NCBI RefSeq assembly: GCF_001981305.1
Contig: NZ_MSCW01000008.1
Location: forward strand, 276,298-340,297
Origin: Marinobacter lutaoensis
GTDB taxonomy: Bacteria; Pseudomonadota; Gammaproteobacteria; Pseudomonadales; Oleiphilaceae
DNA length: 64,000 nt
Reading direction: 5' to 3'
Notes under the pieces: model-generated
Databases searched by the model: none
Told to the model about the DNA's origin: nothing
Seen by the model: the letters and a program-made list of their open reading frames with translations, nothing else
Shown: positions 45,458 through 54,930 of the stretch, in pieces
Numbering within the stretch: the stretch's first letter is position 1
Layout of the letters: each line of letters begins with the position of its first letter
Made by a program: the position numbers and the translations under genes

Positions 45458-46045
45458 ATGGCGAGACGAGGCCGTCCCGGGTTGTCTTCCGGTGCTGCGC
45501 TGGCGTTCCAGGCGGGCATCGGCGGACTTGGCGTACTGGTCATCTGGCTGGCCGGTATCCCGGTTGCCTGGCACGGCCTGGGACTGCCAGCACAGCTGGT
45601 GCTGGGTGCCCTGGGTGCCGGCGTCACCTACCTGGCCTTGCTGGCGCTCACGCTGGTACCGGGCGTGTTTCCGGACAGTTTGGAGCGCCAGATGCAGGGC
45701 CTCTATGACTTCGCCTCGGGTTACCCGCGCTGGGTTCTGGTGGCGTTGTCACTGCTGGCCGGGGTGGGGGAGGAGCTGCTGTTCCGGGGCGCGGTGCAGG
45801 GCTGGCTGAGCCTGCATCTCGGCCCCGGGCCGGCGCTGCTGCTGGCGTCACTGCTGTTCGGGCTGGTGCATTTTGTATCCCTGGCCTACTGCGTGGTGGC
45901 GACCGGCCTCGGCGTGGTGCTGGGCACGGCCTACCTCTGGTCCGGAAGCCTTGGCCTGGTGATGGCCTGGCACGCCCTGTACGATCTGCTCGCCCTGTAC
46001 TGCCTGCTGCGTTTTCCCCATGTGTTCGGAGTCCATCGCCGCTGA
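45458..46045 (+). CDS. CPBP family intramembrane metalloprotease
   Basis: A 195-residue membrane protein with six or so hydrophobic helices and the CPBP (Abi) motifs GEELLFRG, FGLVHF and HALYD in order. Members are glutamate-type intramembrane proteases related to type II CAAX prenyl proteases; bacterial roles include envelope control or bacteriocin self-immunity. The start lies 3 bp after the isomerase stop, so cotranscription is likely. No bacteriocin gene is visible nearby. Confidence 0.9.
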   Translation: MARRGRPGLSSGAALAFQAGIGGLGVLVIWLAGIPVAWHGLGLPAQLVLGALGAGVTYLALLALTLVPGVFPDSLERQMQGLYDFASGYPRWVLVALSLLAGVGEELLFRGAVQGWLSLHLGPGPALLLASLLFGLVHFVSLAYCVVATGLGVVLGTAYLWSGSLGLVMAWHALYDLLALYCLLRFPHVFGVHRR

Positions 46046-46060
46046 CGTCACGTCCTCGGG

Positions 46061-46414
46061 TTACCAGGTGCCGGAGTCGATTCTCTGGCTGGCCCGAACC
46101 GGGCGATTGTACAGGTAGACCCAGCACGGCCCGAAGCGCGTCGCCACCCGCTGGCGCAGGTACAGACTCTGCTCCGGCCGGTCGGGGAAACAGTCCTCCA
46201 GCTCGTCCAGAGCACGCAGGGTCCGGTCGTCGACCGCGTAGGCCTCGACGCTGACGCCGGAGGAAGGTTCGAGGCGGGCGCCGGGGTAGGGGCCGAGATT
46301 GTACAGAGTCAGGCCGGTCAGGCGGTCTTCGCCGAGAAACCGGGCGCGGGCCAGCAGGTGGTGGTTGTCGTGGCCCCGTTTCAGGGTGCCGTAAACGATC
46401 ACTTGGTGTTTCAT
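46061..46414 (-). CDS. Gamma-glutamylcyclotransferase-like protein
   Basis: A 117-residue protein of the GGCT/AIG2 fold. It begins VIVYGTLKRGHDNHHLL, with the substrate-binding YGTLK motif, and LDELEDCFPDRP contains the family glutamate. It may cleave gamma-glutamyl amines or gamma-glutamyl peptides to 5-oxoproline; the substrate is unknown. Convergent with the CPBP gene and divergent from the exporter gene at 46506. Confidence 0.88.
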   Translation of the reverse strand: MKHQVIVYGTLKRGHDNHHLLARARFLGEDRLTGLTLYNLGPYPGARLEPSSGVSVEAYAVDDRTLRALDELEDCFPDRPEQSLYLRQRVATRFGPCWVYLYNRPVRASQRIDSGTW

Positions 46415-46505
46415 GGTCGCGGGAAGCTGCCGGTGGTCGGGGCGGTTGCGGCGTTCAAGTATAGCGTGCGGTCATGTCCGGCGCGCCGGTTTTCAGGAGA
46501 GAGGT

Positions 46506-47108
46506 GTGATCGAAAGTTACCTGACGGGGTTGGCGGTGGGTGGCGGCATTATCGTTGCCATCGGGGCCCAGAATGCCTATGTGCTCAGTCAGGCCATCCG
46601 GCGGGAGCACCACGGGTGGGTGGCGGGCATCTGCATGACCGCCGACGTGGTGCTGTTTACGCTGGGCATGTTCGGGGTCAGCGCGGCGCTGATGGCGATG
46701 CCCCAGGCGCTGGTGCTTCTGCGCTGGCTGGGTGTGGCCTTCCTGGCCTGGCTGGCGGTTCACGCCTGGGTGCGGGCGGTGCGGGGGCGGGCCGCCCTGG
46801 CAGCGGGGGACGCCAAGCCCCGCAGTCTCCGGGGTGTGGTGCTGACCACCCTGGCGGTGACCCTGCTCAACCCCCACGTGTATCTGGATACGCTGGTGCT
46901 GGTGCCCTCTGTCGGCGCGCAGCAGGACGATGTGACCAGCTTCGTGGTGGGGGCCGGCAGCGCCTCAATCCTCTGGTTCGGTTCTCTGGCCTGGGCCGGC
47001 TCCGCGCTGGCCCCGGTGCTGTCCCGGCCCGGGGCTTGGCGAATCATCGACGGGGTGATTGGCACCATGATGGCCGTCATCGCGCTGCAGCTGGCGGCAG
47101 GCAACTAG
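46506..47108 (+). CDS. LysE/ArgO family amino acid exporter
   Basis: A 200-residue inner-membrane protein with five or six helices and the LysE family start [20 protein letters not shown] (in part) and [15 protein letters not shown]. Members export lysine or arginine, for example ArgO and LysE. GTG 46506 follows AGGAGAGAGG. The usual activator, a LysR-type ArgP, is not in this place. The 3' end overlaps the convergent DJ-1 gene by 4 bases. Confidence 0.88.
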   Translation: MIESYLTGLAVGGGIIVAIGAQNAYVLSQAIRREHHGWVAGICMTADVVLFTLGMFGVSAALMAMPQALVLLRWLGVAFLAWLAVHAWVRAVRGRAALAAGDAKPRSLRGVVLTTLAVTLLNPHVYLDTLVLVPSVGAQQDDVTSFVVGAGSASILWFGSLAWAGSALAPVLSRPGAWRIIDGVIGTMMAVIALQLAAGN

Positions 47109-47674
47109 CGCTCCAGCAGCCGGAAGAACTGGGCAAGCCAGGCCGGGTGGGCGGGCCAGGCCGGCGCGGTGACCAGGTTGCCGTCGGTAACCGCCTGATC
47201 GACGGCGATGCTGGCGTATTCTCCACCGGCCAGTTCCACTTCCGGCTGGCACGCCGGGTAGGCAGAGCACCTGCGCCCCTTCAGTACACCGGCGGCGGCC
47301 AGCAGCTGGGCTCCGTGGCAAATGGCGGCGACCGGCTTGCCGGTGTTGAAGAAATGGCGGACCAGCCCCTGCACGGCTTTGTTCAGGCGCAGGTATTCCG
47401 GCGCGCGGCCGCCGGGGACCACCAGGGCGTCATAGTCTTCCGGGTTCACCTTGTCGAAATCGGCGTTCAGGCTGAACCGGTGCCCGGGTTTTTCGCTGTA
47501 GGTCTGGTCGCCCTCGAAATCATGGATGGCGGTGGCCACGGTATCGCCGGCTTTTTTGTCCGGACACACGGCGTCGACGCTGTGGCCCACCGCCTGCAGT
47601 GCCTGGAACGGGACCATGGTTTCGTAATCTTCCGTGAAATCACCGGTAATCATCAGAATGCGTTTGCCGCTCAT
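47105..47674 (-). CDS. DJ-1/PfpI family protein
   Basis: A 189-residue DJ-1/PfpI protein. The nucleophile elbow is [15 protein letters not shown] with the conserved Cys, and an upstream Glu is in [22 protein letters not shown] follows. Activities of the fold include deglycase, glyoxalase III and chaperone; this one has not been studied. GGGAGG precedes the ATG. An open frame runs far upstream beyond it, but only this part carries family motifs. Confidence 0.9.
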   Translation of the reverse strand: MSGKRILMITGDFTEDYETMVPFQALQAVGHSVDAVCPDKKAGDTVATAIHDFEGDQTYSEKPGHRFSLNADFDKVNPEDYDALVVPGGRAPEYLRLNKAVQGLVRHFFNTGKPVAAICHGAQLLAAAGVLKGRRCSAYPACQPEVELAGGEYASIAVDQAVTDGNLVTAPAWPAHPAWLAQFFRLLER

Positions 47675-47757
47675 GCGGGCTTCCTCCCTTGTTGGTGTGA
47701 TCCTTTGAGGTTCCCTATCAAAGTAGCAGCGATCCTGGAAACGGGGTAACGCGCGGC

Positions 47758-48837
47758 CTAGTTTCGGCGCCCCCGGGCTCCGGTGGTCGCCTCCACCCGC
47801 GCCAGAAAATCCCGGATGTCCTCGAAGGCGGCTTCCGCCTCCGGCAGCAGGTCGACGAAAATGTGCCAGACATGCACCATGCCCGCCCAGGTGTGCAGTT
47901 CCACCGGTGAGCCTTCCTCCCGTGCCTTGGCGGCGTACCGCCGGGCATTGTCCAGTAGCATCTCCGTGCTGCTGGCATGGATCAGAGTGGGGGGCAGGTG
48001 AGCCAGGCTGCCGCGCAGGGGGGAGGCCACGGGGCTGGTGGGGGGCACCCGGAAGGCCGCCCAGGTTCCCCACCAGAGCACCGGCAGCGGAATCTTGGCC
48101 AGGCCACCGAACACCGGACCAAGCAATGGATCGGTGGCGATGTTGTCCCGGTTGCTGGGGGCGGTCAGGGTCAGGTCGGTGGAGGGAGACAGGGCGACGG
48201 CGGCGTCCGCCTGGCGGAGACCGGTGTCCCGGGCCCAGGCCAGCAGGGCCAGGGTATGGCTGCCGCCCGCAGAGTCCCCTGCCACCACCATGAACTCCGC
48301 CCGGGCCGGGCCGTCCGGGCCATGCTCCAGCAGCCAGGTGTAGGCGCGGCGACAATCGCGCACGCCATCCATGAACCGGTGTTCCGGCATCAGTCGGTAG
48401 TCCACGGCGAAGACCGCCGCGTTGGCGATGCGGGAGAAGCGGTCGGTGATGGCGCGGTGACTTCTGGGGCTGCCCGCCACCCAGGCACCGCCATGGATGT
48501 AGAGCACCCGGCGGCGGTGGTCGACACCGGGCGCCAGGACCCACTCGCCCCGGGGCGCGTCGTTGTGCCGGAACTCGGAGGCAAGCGTCAGACCCTCGCT
48601 CAGGCCGTCCATGTGCCGGCGCAGGGCCAGCAACCGCGCCTTGCCCTTCAGGCCACGGGCGGATTCCCCCAGTTCCCGGAGCCGGCCCAGTACCCGTTGC
48701 TGACCGTCCCCGGGCACGGCCGGGCGCACCGGGTAGTCGCCCTGGTCCAGCCGGGACAGGTCCTCGATGCGAAACACCAGAACGGTGGCGGCGACCACCA
48801 GCAGTACGAAGGCGAGCAGAATCCAGACAGCTTCCAC
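47758..48837 (-). CDS. Alpha/beta hydrolase, hormone-sensitive-lipase-like esterase
   Basis: A 359-residue esterase of family IV. The oxyanion motif is [10 protein letters not shown], the nucleophile elbow GDSAGGSH, and DPLLGP with HVWHIF hold the likely Asp and His. An N-terminal helix (about 4-22) anchors or exports it; the start is GTG 48837. It is expected to hydrolyse short-chain esters or acylglycerols. It stands alone, 83 bp upstream in sequence terms of the DJ-1 gene start. Confidence 0.9.
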   Translation of the reverse strand: MEAVWILLAFVLLVVAATVLVFRIEDLSRLDQGDYPVRPAVPGDGQQRVLGRLRELGESARGLKGKARLLALRRHMDGLSEGLTLASEFRHNDAPRGEWVLAPGVDHRRRVLYIHGGAWVAGSPRSHRAITDRFSRIANAAVFAVDYRLMPEHRFMDGVRDCRRAYTWLLEHGPDGPARAEFMVVAGDSAGGSHTLALLAWARDTGLRQADAAVALSPSTDLTLTAPSNRDNIATDPLLGPVFGGLAKIPLPVLWWGTWAAFRVPPTSPVASPLRGSLAHLPPTLIHASSTEMLLDNARRYAAKAREEGSPVELHTWAGMVHVWHIFVDLLPEAEAAFEDIRDFLARVEATTGARGRRN

Positions 48838-48940
48838 GGCGTATCCTTGAATGGCCCCCGCAGTCGGGGCGGTCTATGCTGAAGACAGGTCCGGGGCGCG
48901 CCGGCGCCCCGTCGTTGAATGTCACAGAAGGAGCCGAGCT

Positions 48941-49255
48941 TTGCAAATCGCCTATCGGGCCCGTGACATTACCGAGGCTTATATCGTGGCCGGACTTCTG
49001 GAGGCCAACGGCATCGACGCCTACGTCGGTGGCCACTACCTGCAGGGCGCCCTGGGGGAAATCGGCGTGGCCGGGTTCAGCAATGTGCACGTCGAGGATG
49101 GGGACTATGCCCGGGCCCGGGTGCTGGTGCGGGAGTATGAGTCCAGCCATGCCCATGACTCCGAACCGGCGCGGGACGACACGCCGGATCGCTACGCCCG
49201 CTGGTTTCTGCTGGCGCTGGTGGTTACAGTGTGGCTCCTGATCCAGTTCAACTGA
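48941..49255 (+). CDS. DUF2007 family protein with C-terminal membrane helix
   Basis: A 104-residue protein. The N-terminal part, [26 protein letters not shown], is a DUF2007 domain, often called a putative signal transducing protein, with a hydrophobic helix near the end ([16 protein letters not shown]). TTG 48941 is preferred because AAGGAG lies 8 bases upstream. Function is unknown. Divergent from the esterase gene and followed at 34 bp by an SDR gene. Confidence 0.8.
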   Translation: MQIAYRARDITEAYIVAGLLEANGIDAYVGGHYLQGALGEIGVAGFSNVHVEDGDYARARVLVREYESSHAHDSEPARDDTPDRYARWFLLALVVTVWLLIQFN

Positions 49256-49289
49256 CTCATCCTGAACGATTTTCAGACACGGAGGAAGC

Positions 49290-50045
49290 ATGCCCGAATC
49301 ACGCGTGGTTCTGGTGACCGGTGGTGCCCGGGGGATTGGTCGTGGTCTGGTGGAGCATCTGGCCGGTGCCGGCTGGCGCGTGGTGTTCTGCGACCTCGAT
49401 CAGGACCCGGGGCAACGGCTGCAGCAGCGGTTGGGTGACACGGTCCGTTATGTCCAAGCGGATGTGTCCCGGGAGCTGGAAGTCCGCAATCTGGTCGCCG
49501 AGGCGATCGCAGCCTTTGGCCGGCTGGACGCGGTGATCAACAATGCCGGCCTGGCCGGCCCCCACACCGGCCCGGTGGAGGCACTGGATCTGGCCACTTG
49601 GCAACGGCGGCTGGACGTGAACCTGACCGGCCCCTTCCTCGTGACCAAGCATGCCGTGCCCCATCTGCGCCGGAGCGGTGGGGCCATCGTCAACATCGCG
49701 TCCACCCGGGCCCTGCAGTCAGAGCCGAACTCCGAAGCTTACGCCGCCACCAAGGGCGGGTTGGTGGCCTTGACTCACGCCCTTGCCATCAGCCTGGGAC
49801 CGGACATCCGGGTCAACTGCATCAGCCCCGGCTGGATCGATACCCGCGCCTGGCAGGGCGACGACACCGAGGTGCCGCCGCTGCCGCCCCATGACCACGC
49901 CCAGCATCCGGTCGGCCGGGTCGGCCAGCCCCGGGATATCGCCAGCCTGGCCGCCTTCCTGATTTCCCCCGAGGCGGGATTCATCACCGGCCAGAATTGT
50001 GTGGTCGACGGCGGCATGACCCGCAAGATGATTTATCAGGAGTGA
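49290..50045 (+). CDS. Short-chain dehydrogenase/reductase
   Basis: A 251-residue classical [18 protein letters not shown], Ser in NIASTRA and the catalytic YAATK are clear, with [12 protein letters not shown] at the C-terminus. The nucleotide-site Asp in VVFCDLDQD suggests preference for NAD(H). Substrate unknown. GGAGGAAGC precedes the ATG. The ThpR gene starts 3 bases after the stop. Confidence 0.9.
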   Translation: MPESRVVLVTGGARGIGRGLVEHLAGAGWRVVFCDLDQDPGQRLQQRLGDTVRYVQADVSRELEVRNLVAEAIAAFGRLDAVINNAGLAGPHTGPVEALDLATWQRRLDVNLTGPFLVTKHAVPHLRRSGGAIVNIASTRALQSEPNSEAYAATKGGLVALTHALAISLGPDIRVNCISPGWIDTRAWQGDDTEVPPLPPHDHAQHPVGRVGQPRDIASLAAFLISPEAGFITGQNCVVDGGMTRKMIYQE

Positions 50046-50048
50046 CCG

Positions 50049-50585
50049 GTGCCACGGCTGTTCTTCGGGCTGGAGCTTCCGGCCAATCTCAAGCAGCAAC
50101 TGTTGCGGCTGCGGGTCCCCGTGACCGGCGCCCGCTGGCAGAGCCGGCATCAGCTGCACCTGACCCTGGTGTTTTTGGGCCAGGTGCCGGCGCCGGCACT
50201 GCCCGCGCTGCTGGCTGCCGCCGCCGGGGTGCGGGGGGCGCCGTTCGAGCTGGAGGTCCGGGGGCTGGGCACTTTTGGTCCGCCGGAACAGCCGCGCAAC
50301 CTCTGGGCCGGCGTGGTGCCCGAGACGCCGGTGGCGGAGTTGCACCACCGGCTGGTCACGGCGATGGGCGCGGCCGGCGTTGCCACCGAGTCGCGCCGGT
50401 TCCGGCCACACATCACCCTGGCCCGCTTTGCCAGGCCGGCCGGCTCCGTGGTGCCGCTGCTGGCGGCCCGGGCCGACACCGGTTTCGGACGCTGGCCGGT
50501 TTCCGAATTCGTGCTGTTCGACAGCACCCCCGGCGCCGGGGGGTCGGTGTACACCGTGCGGCGCCGCTTTCCCCTGATGGCTTGA
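50049..50585 (+). CDS. thpR: RNA 2',3'-cyclic phosphodiesterase
   Basis: A 178-residue 2H phosphoesterase (LigT/ThpR) that opens 2',3'-cyclic phosphates on RNA. The two HxT motifs are HLTLVFLG and HITLARF. The N-terminal RLFFGLELP is the usual start. It begins at GTG 50049, 3 bp after the SDR gene, and lies 11 bp before the fetA-like gene, so it may share a transcript with them. Confidence 0.93.
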   Translation: MPRLFFGLELPANLKQQLLRLRVPVTGARWQSRHQLHLTLVFLGQVPAPALPALLAAAAGVRGAPFELEVRGLGTFGPPEQPRNLWAGVVPETPVAELHHRLVTAMGAAGVATESRRFRPHITLARFARPAGSVVPLLAARADTGFGRWPVSEFVLFDSTPGAGGSVYTVRRRFPLMA

Positions 50586-50596
50586 GCGGAAGATTC

Positions 50597-51211
50597 ATGG
50601 AGCACCTTGGCCTGTATCTGGATCATGTGTCGGTGGGGGGCCTGAGCGCCGTTTCCCTGACGGTACCGCCGGGGGCGGTGGTGTGCCTGTCCGGCCCCTC
50701 CGGCAGTGGCAAGAGCCGATTGTTGCGGGCGGTGGCGGATCTGGAACCGCACGGAGGGCAGGTACACCTCGGCGACGAGGCCCAGGCGTCCTGCCCGGCG
50801 CATCAGTGGCGTCAGCGGGTGATGCTGGTGCCGGCGGACAGCCAGTGGTGGTTCGAGGCGGTGGCCGCTCACTTTCCGGACCGGGCTCGGGGGCCCGTGC
50901 CGTCGGCGCTTGGCCTGCCCCCGGAGGTGATGGCCTGGCCGATCAGCCGCCTGTCCTCGGGAGAACGCCAGCGTCTGGCGCTGTACCGTGCCCTGGTCCG
51001 GGAGCCCCAGGCCCTGCTGCTGGACGAGCCGACCGCCAATCTCGATGGCGACAGCACCCGCGCGGTGGAGCAGTGGTTGCTGGCGGAAATCCGGCGCCGG
51101 TCGCTGGCGGTGCTGTGGGTGGCCCATGACCCGGAGCAGATTCGACGGGTGGCGGATGCCCACTACCGGATCCGGGGGGCGGAGCTGGAGCGTGCCGATG
51201 ACCGTGATTGA
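50597..51211 (+). CDS. fetA: ABC ATPase of the FetA (YbbL) iron exporter
   Basis: A 204-residue compact ABC ATPase. Walker A SGPSGSGKSRLL, signature SRLSSGERQRLALYRALV, Walker B ALLLDEPTANLD and VAHDPEQIRR are present. The downstream membrane gene overlaps by 14 bases, the arrangement of E. coli fetAB, which exports iron and raises resistance to oxidative stress. The core is short because the helical region is small in this family. Confidence 0.9.
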   Translation: MEHLGLYLDHVSVGGLSAVSLTVPPGAVVCLSGPSGSGKSRLLRAVADLEPHGGQVHLGDEAQASCPAHQWRQRVMLVPADSQWWFEAVAAHFPDRARGPVPSALGLPPEVMAWPISRLSSGERQRLALYRALVREPQALLLDEPTANLDGDSTRAVEQWLLAEIRRRSLAVLWVAHDPEQIRRVADAHYRIRGAELERADDRD

Positions 51212-52001
51212 CCTGGCCTGGTGGAAACTCGGGGTGGCGGCACTGCTGGTGCTGGCCCTGGCCGCGGCGAGCCTGTGGCAGCGGCTCGGGATTGCCCACA
51301 GCCTGCTGCTGGCCAGTGTCCGTACCTGCGTCCAGCTGGCGCTGATCGGCCTGGTGCTGGAAGCCCTGTTCGCGTCGGCCCACCTGTACTGGATTGTCCT
51401 GCTGGCCCTGGTGATGCTGCTGGTGGCCGGCAGGGAAGTGGTGGCGCGACAGCCGCGACGGTTGCGCGGGCCCTGGGCCTTTGGCATCGGTACCGGCGCC
51501 ATGTTCGTCTCCTCTTTCTCGGTCACGGCATTGACGCTCCTTGTGATCATCGGCCCCTCGCCCTGGTACGAACCCCAGTATGCCATTCCCCTGCTGGGCA
51601 TGATGCTGGGCAACACCATGACCGGCATCGCCCTGAGCCTGGACCGGCTGAACGACACCGTGTGGCGTCAGCGCACGGTGATCGAGAACCGCCTGATGCT
51701 GGGACAGCCCTGGCGCGAGGCGGTGGAGGACATTCGGCGGGAGGCGATGCGCAGCGGCATGATGCCGTCGATCAATGCCATGGCGGCGGCGGGTATCGTC
51801 AGCCTGCCCGGCATGATGACCGGACAGATCCTGGCGGGCAGCCCGCCGACGGTGGCGGTGAAGTATCAGATCCTGGTCATGCTGACCTTCACCGTGGGCA
51901 CCGGTTTTGGCACCGTGCTGGCGGTGTCCTGGGGTAGCCGGCGCCTGTTTGACGAGCGCGAACGCTTGCGTCTGGACCGGTTGGAGGCAGCCCGGCCATG
52001 A
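51198..52001 (+). CDS. fetB: FetB (YbbM) iron export permease
   Basis: A 267-residue UPF0014 membrane protein, with about seven helices. It matches E. coli FetB in length (259) and in LLGMMLGNTMTGIALSLDRL and VSLPGMMTGQILAGSPP. It forms the channel of the FetAB exporter with the ATPase encoded just upstream. ATG 51198 overlaps the end of fetA, and the stop overlaps the next methyltransferase gene by four bases. Confidence 0.93.
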   Translation: MTVIDLAWWKLGVAALLVLALAAASLWQRLGIAHSLLLASVRTCVQLALIGLVLEALFASAHLYWIVLLALVMLLVAGREVVARQPRRLRGPWAFGIGTGAMFVSSFSVTALTLLVIIGPSPWYEPQYAIPLLGMMLGNTMTGIALSLDRLNDTVWRQRTVIENRLMLGQPWREAVEDIRREAMRSGMMPSINAMAAAGIVSLPGMMTGQILAGSPPTVAVKYQILVMLTFTVGTGFGTVLAVSWGSRRLFDERERLRLDRLEAARP

Positions 52002-52669
52002 CTCAAACAGAGTGTTCAGCCGGGGCCTGCCCGGTTTGCCTGGCGGGGCGTCTGCACCGGTTCCGTGAGCTGGGCCCGCAGAGATACCTCCGCTGCCCGG
52101 TGTGCGAAGCCACGGTCATGGCGCCCGAGAGCCGGCTGGACGCGGCCGCGGAGCGGCAGGTGTACGAACTGCACAACAACGACCCGGAGGATCCCGGCTA
52201 CCGGCGCTTCCTGGCACGTCTGGCGGAACCGCTGACGGCACGCCTGGCCCCCGGCAGCCAGGGCCTGGATTTCGGATGCGGGCCGGGCCCCGCCCTGGCC
52301 CGCATGCTGGAGGCGGCGGGGTTCACCATGCGCCTGTACGACCCGTTCTTTCATCCGGATGCCGATGCCCTGGCCCAGACCTACGATTTTATCACCTGCA
52401 CCGAGGTGGTGGAGCACCTGCATCAGCCGGCCCAGGTGTTCGCCCGACTTGACCGGTTGCTGAAGCCGGGCGGCTGGCTTGGCGTCATGACCTGTTTCCA
52501 GACCGATGATGACCGCTTCGACCACTGGCACTATCGCCGGGATCCGACCCACGTGGTGTTCTACCGGGAAGCCACCTTTGCCTGGCTGGCTCGGCGTTTT
52601 GGCTGGGCCCTGGAGGTGCCCCGCAAGGATGTGGCGTTGATGCGCAAGCCCGGGCCGGGCCTAGGGTGA
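51998..52669 (+). CDS. Class I SAM-dependent methyltransferase with zinc-ribbon-like start
   Basis: A 223-residue protein. Paired cysteines in CPVCLAG and CPVC near the N-terminus form a likely zinc ribbon, and a methyltransferase fold follows with motif I LDFGCGPGPALA and CTEVVEHLHQP. The substrate is unknown. It overlaps fetB by four bases, so it is probably the last gene of the SDR-thpR-fetAB transcript, although its function need not be related. Its 3' end overlaps the convergent C39 peptidase gene by 9 bases. Confidence 0.88.
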   Translation: MTQTECSAGACPVCLAGRLHRFRELGPQRYLRCPVCEATVMAPESRLDAAAERQVYELHNNDPEDPGYRRFLARLAEPLTARLAPGSQGLDFGCGPGPALARMLEAAGFTMRLYDPFFHPDADALAQTYDFITCTEVVEHLHQPAQVFARLDRLLKPGGWLGVMTCFQTDDDRFDHWHYRRDPTHVVFYREATFAWLARRFGWALEVPRKDVALMRKPGPGLG

Positions 52670-53644
52670 GGTAGCCGGGCAGGCCGGTACCGTCGGGCAG
52701 GGGAGCGTGGGCGTGGCCGGCGAGCCGCCTTCCAGGCGGGCCGATCCGAACCGTTCCGGATCAAGCCGGGCGGCGCAGGCCAGCGCGGCGCTTGCCGCCG
52801 TCCGGCAGCCCAGGCGTTCGAGAGTGAAGCCCAGGTTGTTCCAGCCGCTGGCGTAGTCCGGGAAGCGCCGGGCCAGGTCGATCAGCTGCCTGGCGGCGTC
52901 CCGCCATTGCGCTTGGGCAAAGGCTAGGTTGGCCAGGGCCAGGCCCGGCTCCGGCCGTTCCGGCCAGCGTTCGGCCGCACCCTGGTAGGCGCGACGGGCC
53001 GCTTGCGGGTGGCCGGTGCTTTCCAGATCGTGGGCGGCACGCAGGTAATCAAGGGGGCGGGCGGTGGCTGGCAACTGTCCCGGTGGCAGCACCACCACCG
53101 CCCAGCGTTCGGCCCGGCCCCAGGTGGCCAGGAAGGCCGGGTAGGGCATGGCATAGTGCTCACGGGTGTCGGTGTTGAGAATCACGGTTTCCTGTGCGGC
53201 GTCGTAGCCCACCACGACCGCGAAGTGCCACTGGGGCCACCAGTCGAACATCAGGTTCTGCAGCACCAGCACCGGGTGGCCGGCGTCCAGTTCCGCAAGG
53301 ATGGCATCGAAGCGCGCCGCCAGCGGGTACACCACCATGTCGTGGGCCCGAGCCGCGGCCACCATTTCCACCTGCAGTGAACCCTGGCGTCCGGGCAGGT
53401 ACACCAGCGCCTTGAGCCGGTCCGGATCGGTGCGCAGTCCCTGGCTGTTGAGCATCATCGCCAGGGATGCCGGGCCACACTGGTAGCGTTCCTGGGGGTA
53501 GAAGGGAACCTGGTCCAGCAGCACCCGGCCGGACGGGGCGGATGCCGGCCGGTCCGGCCAGGGCGGCGCGGTGGCGCAGCCGGCCAGCAACAGCACCCCG
53601 AGGAGGGCGAGCCGCCGGCCGGCCCGAAGCAGTGTCTGGGGCAC
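52661..53644 (-). CDS. PA2778-type C39-like cysteine peptidase lipoprotein with TPR tail
   Basis: A 327-residue secreted protein. The lipobox LLAGC puts the acylated Cys at residue 23. The peptidase fold has Cys56 in YQCGPASLAMML, His140 in WHFAVVVGYD and a probable Asp159 in LNTDT, the catalytic order of C39 bacteriocin-leader peptidases. The C-terminal half (about 215-300) has TPR-like repeats with AHDLESTGHPQAARRAY and GWNNLGF. No ABC transporter is fused, so this is a free C39-type enzyme of the periplasm. It is 8 bp downstream of the PA2779-like gene, the arrangement I recall from P. aeruginosa PA2778-PA2779. Confidence 0.85.
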   Translation of the reverse strand: MPQTLLRAGRRLALLGVLLLAGCATAPPWPDRPASAPSGRVLLDQVPFYPQERYQCGPASLAMMLNSQGLRTDPDRLKALVYLPGRQGSLQVEMVAAARAHDMVVYPLAARFDAILAELDAGHPVLVLQNLMFDWWPQWHFAVVVGYDAAQETVILNTDTREHYAMPYPAFLATWGRAERWAVVVLPPGQLPATARPLDYLRAAHDLESTGHPQAARRAYQGAAERWPERPEPGLALANLAFAQAQWRDAARQLIDLARRFPDYASGWNNLGFTLERLGCRTAASAALACAARLDPERFGSARLEGGSPATPTLPCPTVPACPATSP

Positions 53645-53652
53645 GGGGCCGA

Positions 53653-54054
53653 TCAGCGCAGGCAGTGGACGAACGAGAACAGGTCCGTGGCGCAGAGCAT
53701 GTCAGTGACGATGAACACCAGCAGGAACAGCACGATAATGCCGACCACATCCTGCCCCGCCGGGGCTTCCGCCAGCTGTTGCTGGAAGTCCGCCAGTTCC
53801 TGTGGCGTCAGGTTCTGGATGCGTTCGGCTACCTGGGCCTGACTCACCCCCAGGTCGGCCAGCTTGTCCTGGACGGCCTGCTGGTCGAGCATCTCCAGCA
53901 GTTGCTGACGATCCAGTTCGGTCTGCTGTTGCTGGAGCATTTCGGCGGTACCCACCATGCCCGCCTGAGCCGTTGCCGAGAACAGGGTTGCGATGGCCAG
54001 CAGCATGGCCATGATTGTGGCAACGGGTTTCCGGTAGCTGCGAATCTCGGACAT
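53653..54054 (-). CDS. PA2779-like small membrane protein
   Basis: A 133-residue protein. It has an N-terminal export signal (about 10-31, with cleavage near AQA), a charged helical middle of about 65 residues rich in Gln and Leu, a short Pro-Ala-Gly spot (98-100) and a final hydrophobic helix (103-121) followed by FSFVHCLR. That order resembles a leader, a processing point and a membrane tail. AAGGAG precedes the ATG. It is encoded immediately before the C39 peptidase and is a candidate substrate or regulator of it; this is inference. Confidence 0.8.
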   Translation of the reverse strand: MSEIRSYRKPVATIMAMLLAIATLFSATAQAGMVGTAEMLQQQQTELDRQQLLEMLDQQAVQDKLADLGVSQAQVAERIQNLTPQELADFQQQLAEAPAGQDVVGIIVLFLLVFIVTDMLCATDLFSFVHCLR

Positions 54055-54174
54055 TCCTGACTCCTTGTTTTCTGTCTTTTTGGCGTCCCCAAAAGGGTAG
54101 GCCGGCACGCCCGGCGGATCAACATAACAATCTGTCATGCGGCCCGGGCGGTGCCGGCGGGCGGCCGTGTCGGA

Positions 54175-54912
54175 TCAGCGCTGGTGTGTCAGCAGGTAGT
54201 CGGAAAAACGGGGCAGCAGCTGGCTGGCCTGGGGAGCGGGGCGAACGTCGGCCAGGAGCCGGTCCGGTGCCAGTCCCTCGCGGACCAGTTCCGGTGCCTG
54301 GACCTCCAGGTAGGCGCGCATCACGGCGTCGGTGAATTCCGGGTGGAACTGAACACCCCAGGCGCAGGGCCCGACCCGGAAGGCCTGATGCGGCTCGAAC
54401 GCCGAGCGCCCGAGCAGGATCGCCTCCGGTGGCAGCCGCAGCACCGACTGCCGGTGGGTGAGCTGGGCGGGGAACCGCCGGGGCAAGGCGCCAAACAGCG
54501 GGTCTTCCGCGGCTGCGGCGGTCAGCTCCACTTCCCGGGTGCCGGTTTCCCGGCCCTGCGGATGGTAGCCCACCTCGCCCCCGAGGGCGTGGGCCAGCAG
54601 CTGGTGGCCATAGCACACGCCGAGGACCGGAACACGGGCGTCCACGGCCCGGGCCAACCAGCGGGCCGCGGCCTCGCTCCAGGATTCCCGGTCGCTGACC
54701 ATGGCCGGCGAGCCGGTAACCACCACGCCGTCCCAATCCGCGGGTTCGCCCGGCAGGTCGTTTGCGGTTACGTCCGTCACCGTGGTGTCCAGCGCCGGCG
54801 ACAGCCCCCGCAAGAACCAGTCGTCGAAATCACCGAAACGTTCCCGGATGCTCGGGTAGGTGGTGCCGGTCTTGAGGATCACGACCCGGGGGTGGCGCTG
54901 GCGGCTGGTCAT
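54175..54912 (-). CDS. Class I glutamine amidotransferase-like protein
   Basis: A 245-residue GATase1 protein. The nucleophile elbow is VLGVCYGHQLLAHALGG with the catalytic Cys, and GVQFHPEFT carries the His and Glu. It lacks any fused synthetase domain, so the acceptor is unknown; such stand-alone proteins are often called GMP synthase-like amidotransferases. I take ATG 54912, with GGAGA 6 bases upstream. It begins 18 bp after the YebC-family gene. Confidence 0.88.
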   Translation of the reverse strand: MTSRQRHPRVVILKTGTTYPSIRERFGDFDDWFLRGLSPALDTTVTDVTANDLPGEPADWDGVVVTGSPAMVSDRESWSEAAARWLARAVDARVPVLGVCYGHQLLAHALGGEVGYHPQGRETGTREVELTAAAAEDPLFGALPRRFPAQLTHRQSVLRLPPEAILLGRSAFEPHQAFRVGPCAWGVQFHPEFTDAVMRAYLEVQAPELVREGLAPDRLLADVRPAPQASQLLPRFSDYLLTHQR

Positions 54913-54930
54913 GGCCAATCTCCGTGGGGC

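Noticed and set aside
46061..46414. Idea that the CPBP protease and the GGCT protein form a bacteriocin immunity locus.
   Set aside because: The genes converge and no bacteriocin-like precursor is present within several kb.
47675..49291. Upstream continuation of the DJ-1 frame giving a 728-codon reading frame.
   Set aside because: The extension is out of frame with the esterase gene and DUF2007 gene that occupy this stretch, and the DJ-1 start at 47674 has its own ribosome site.
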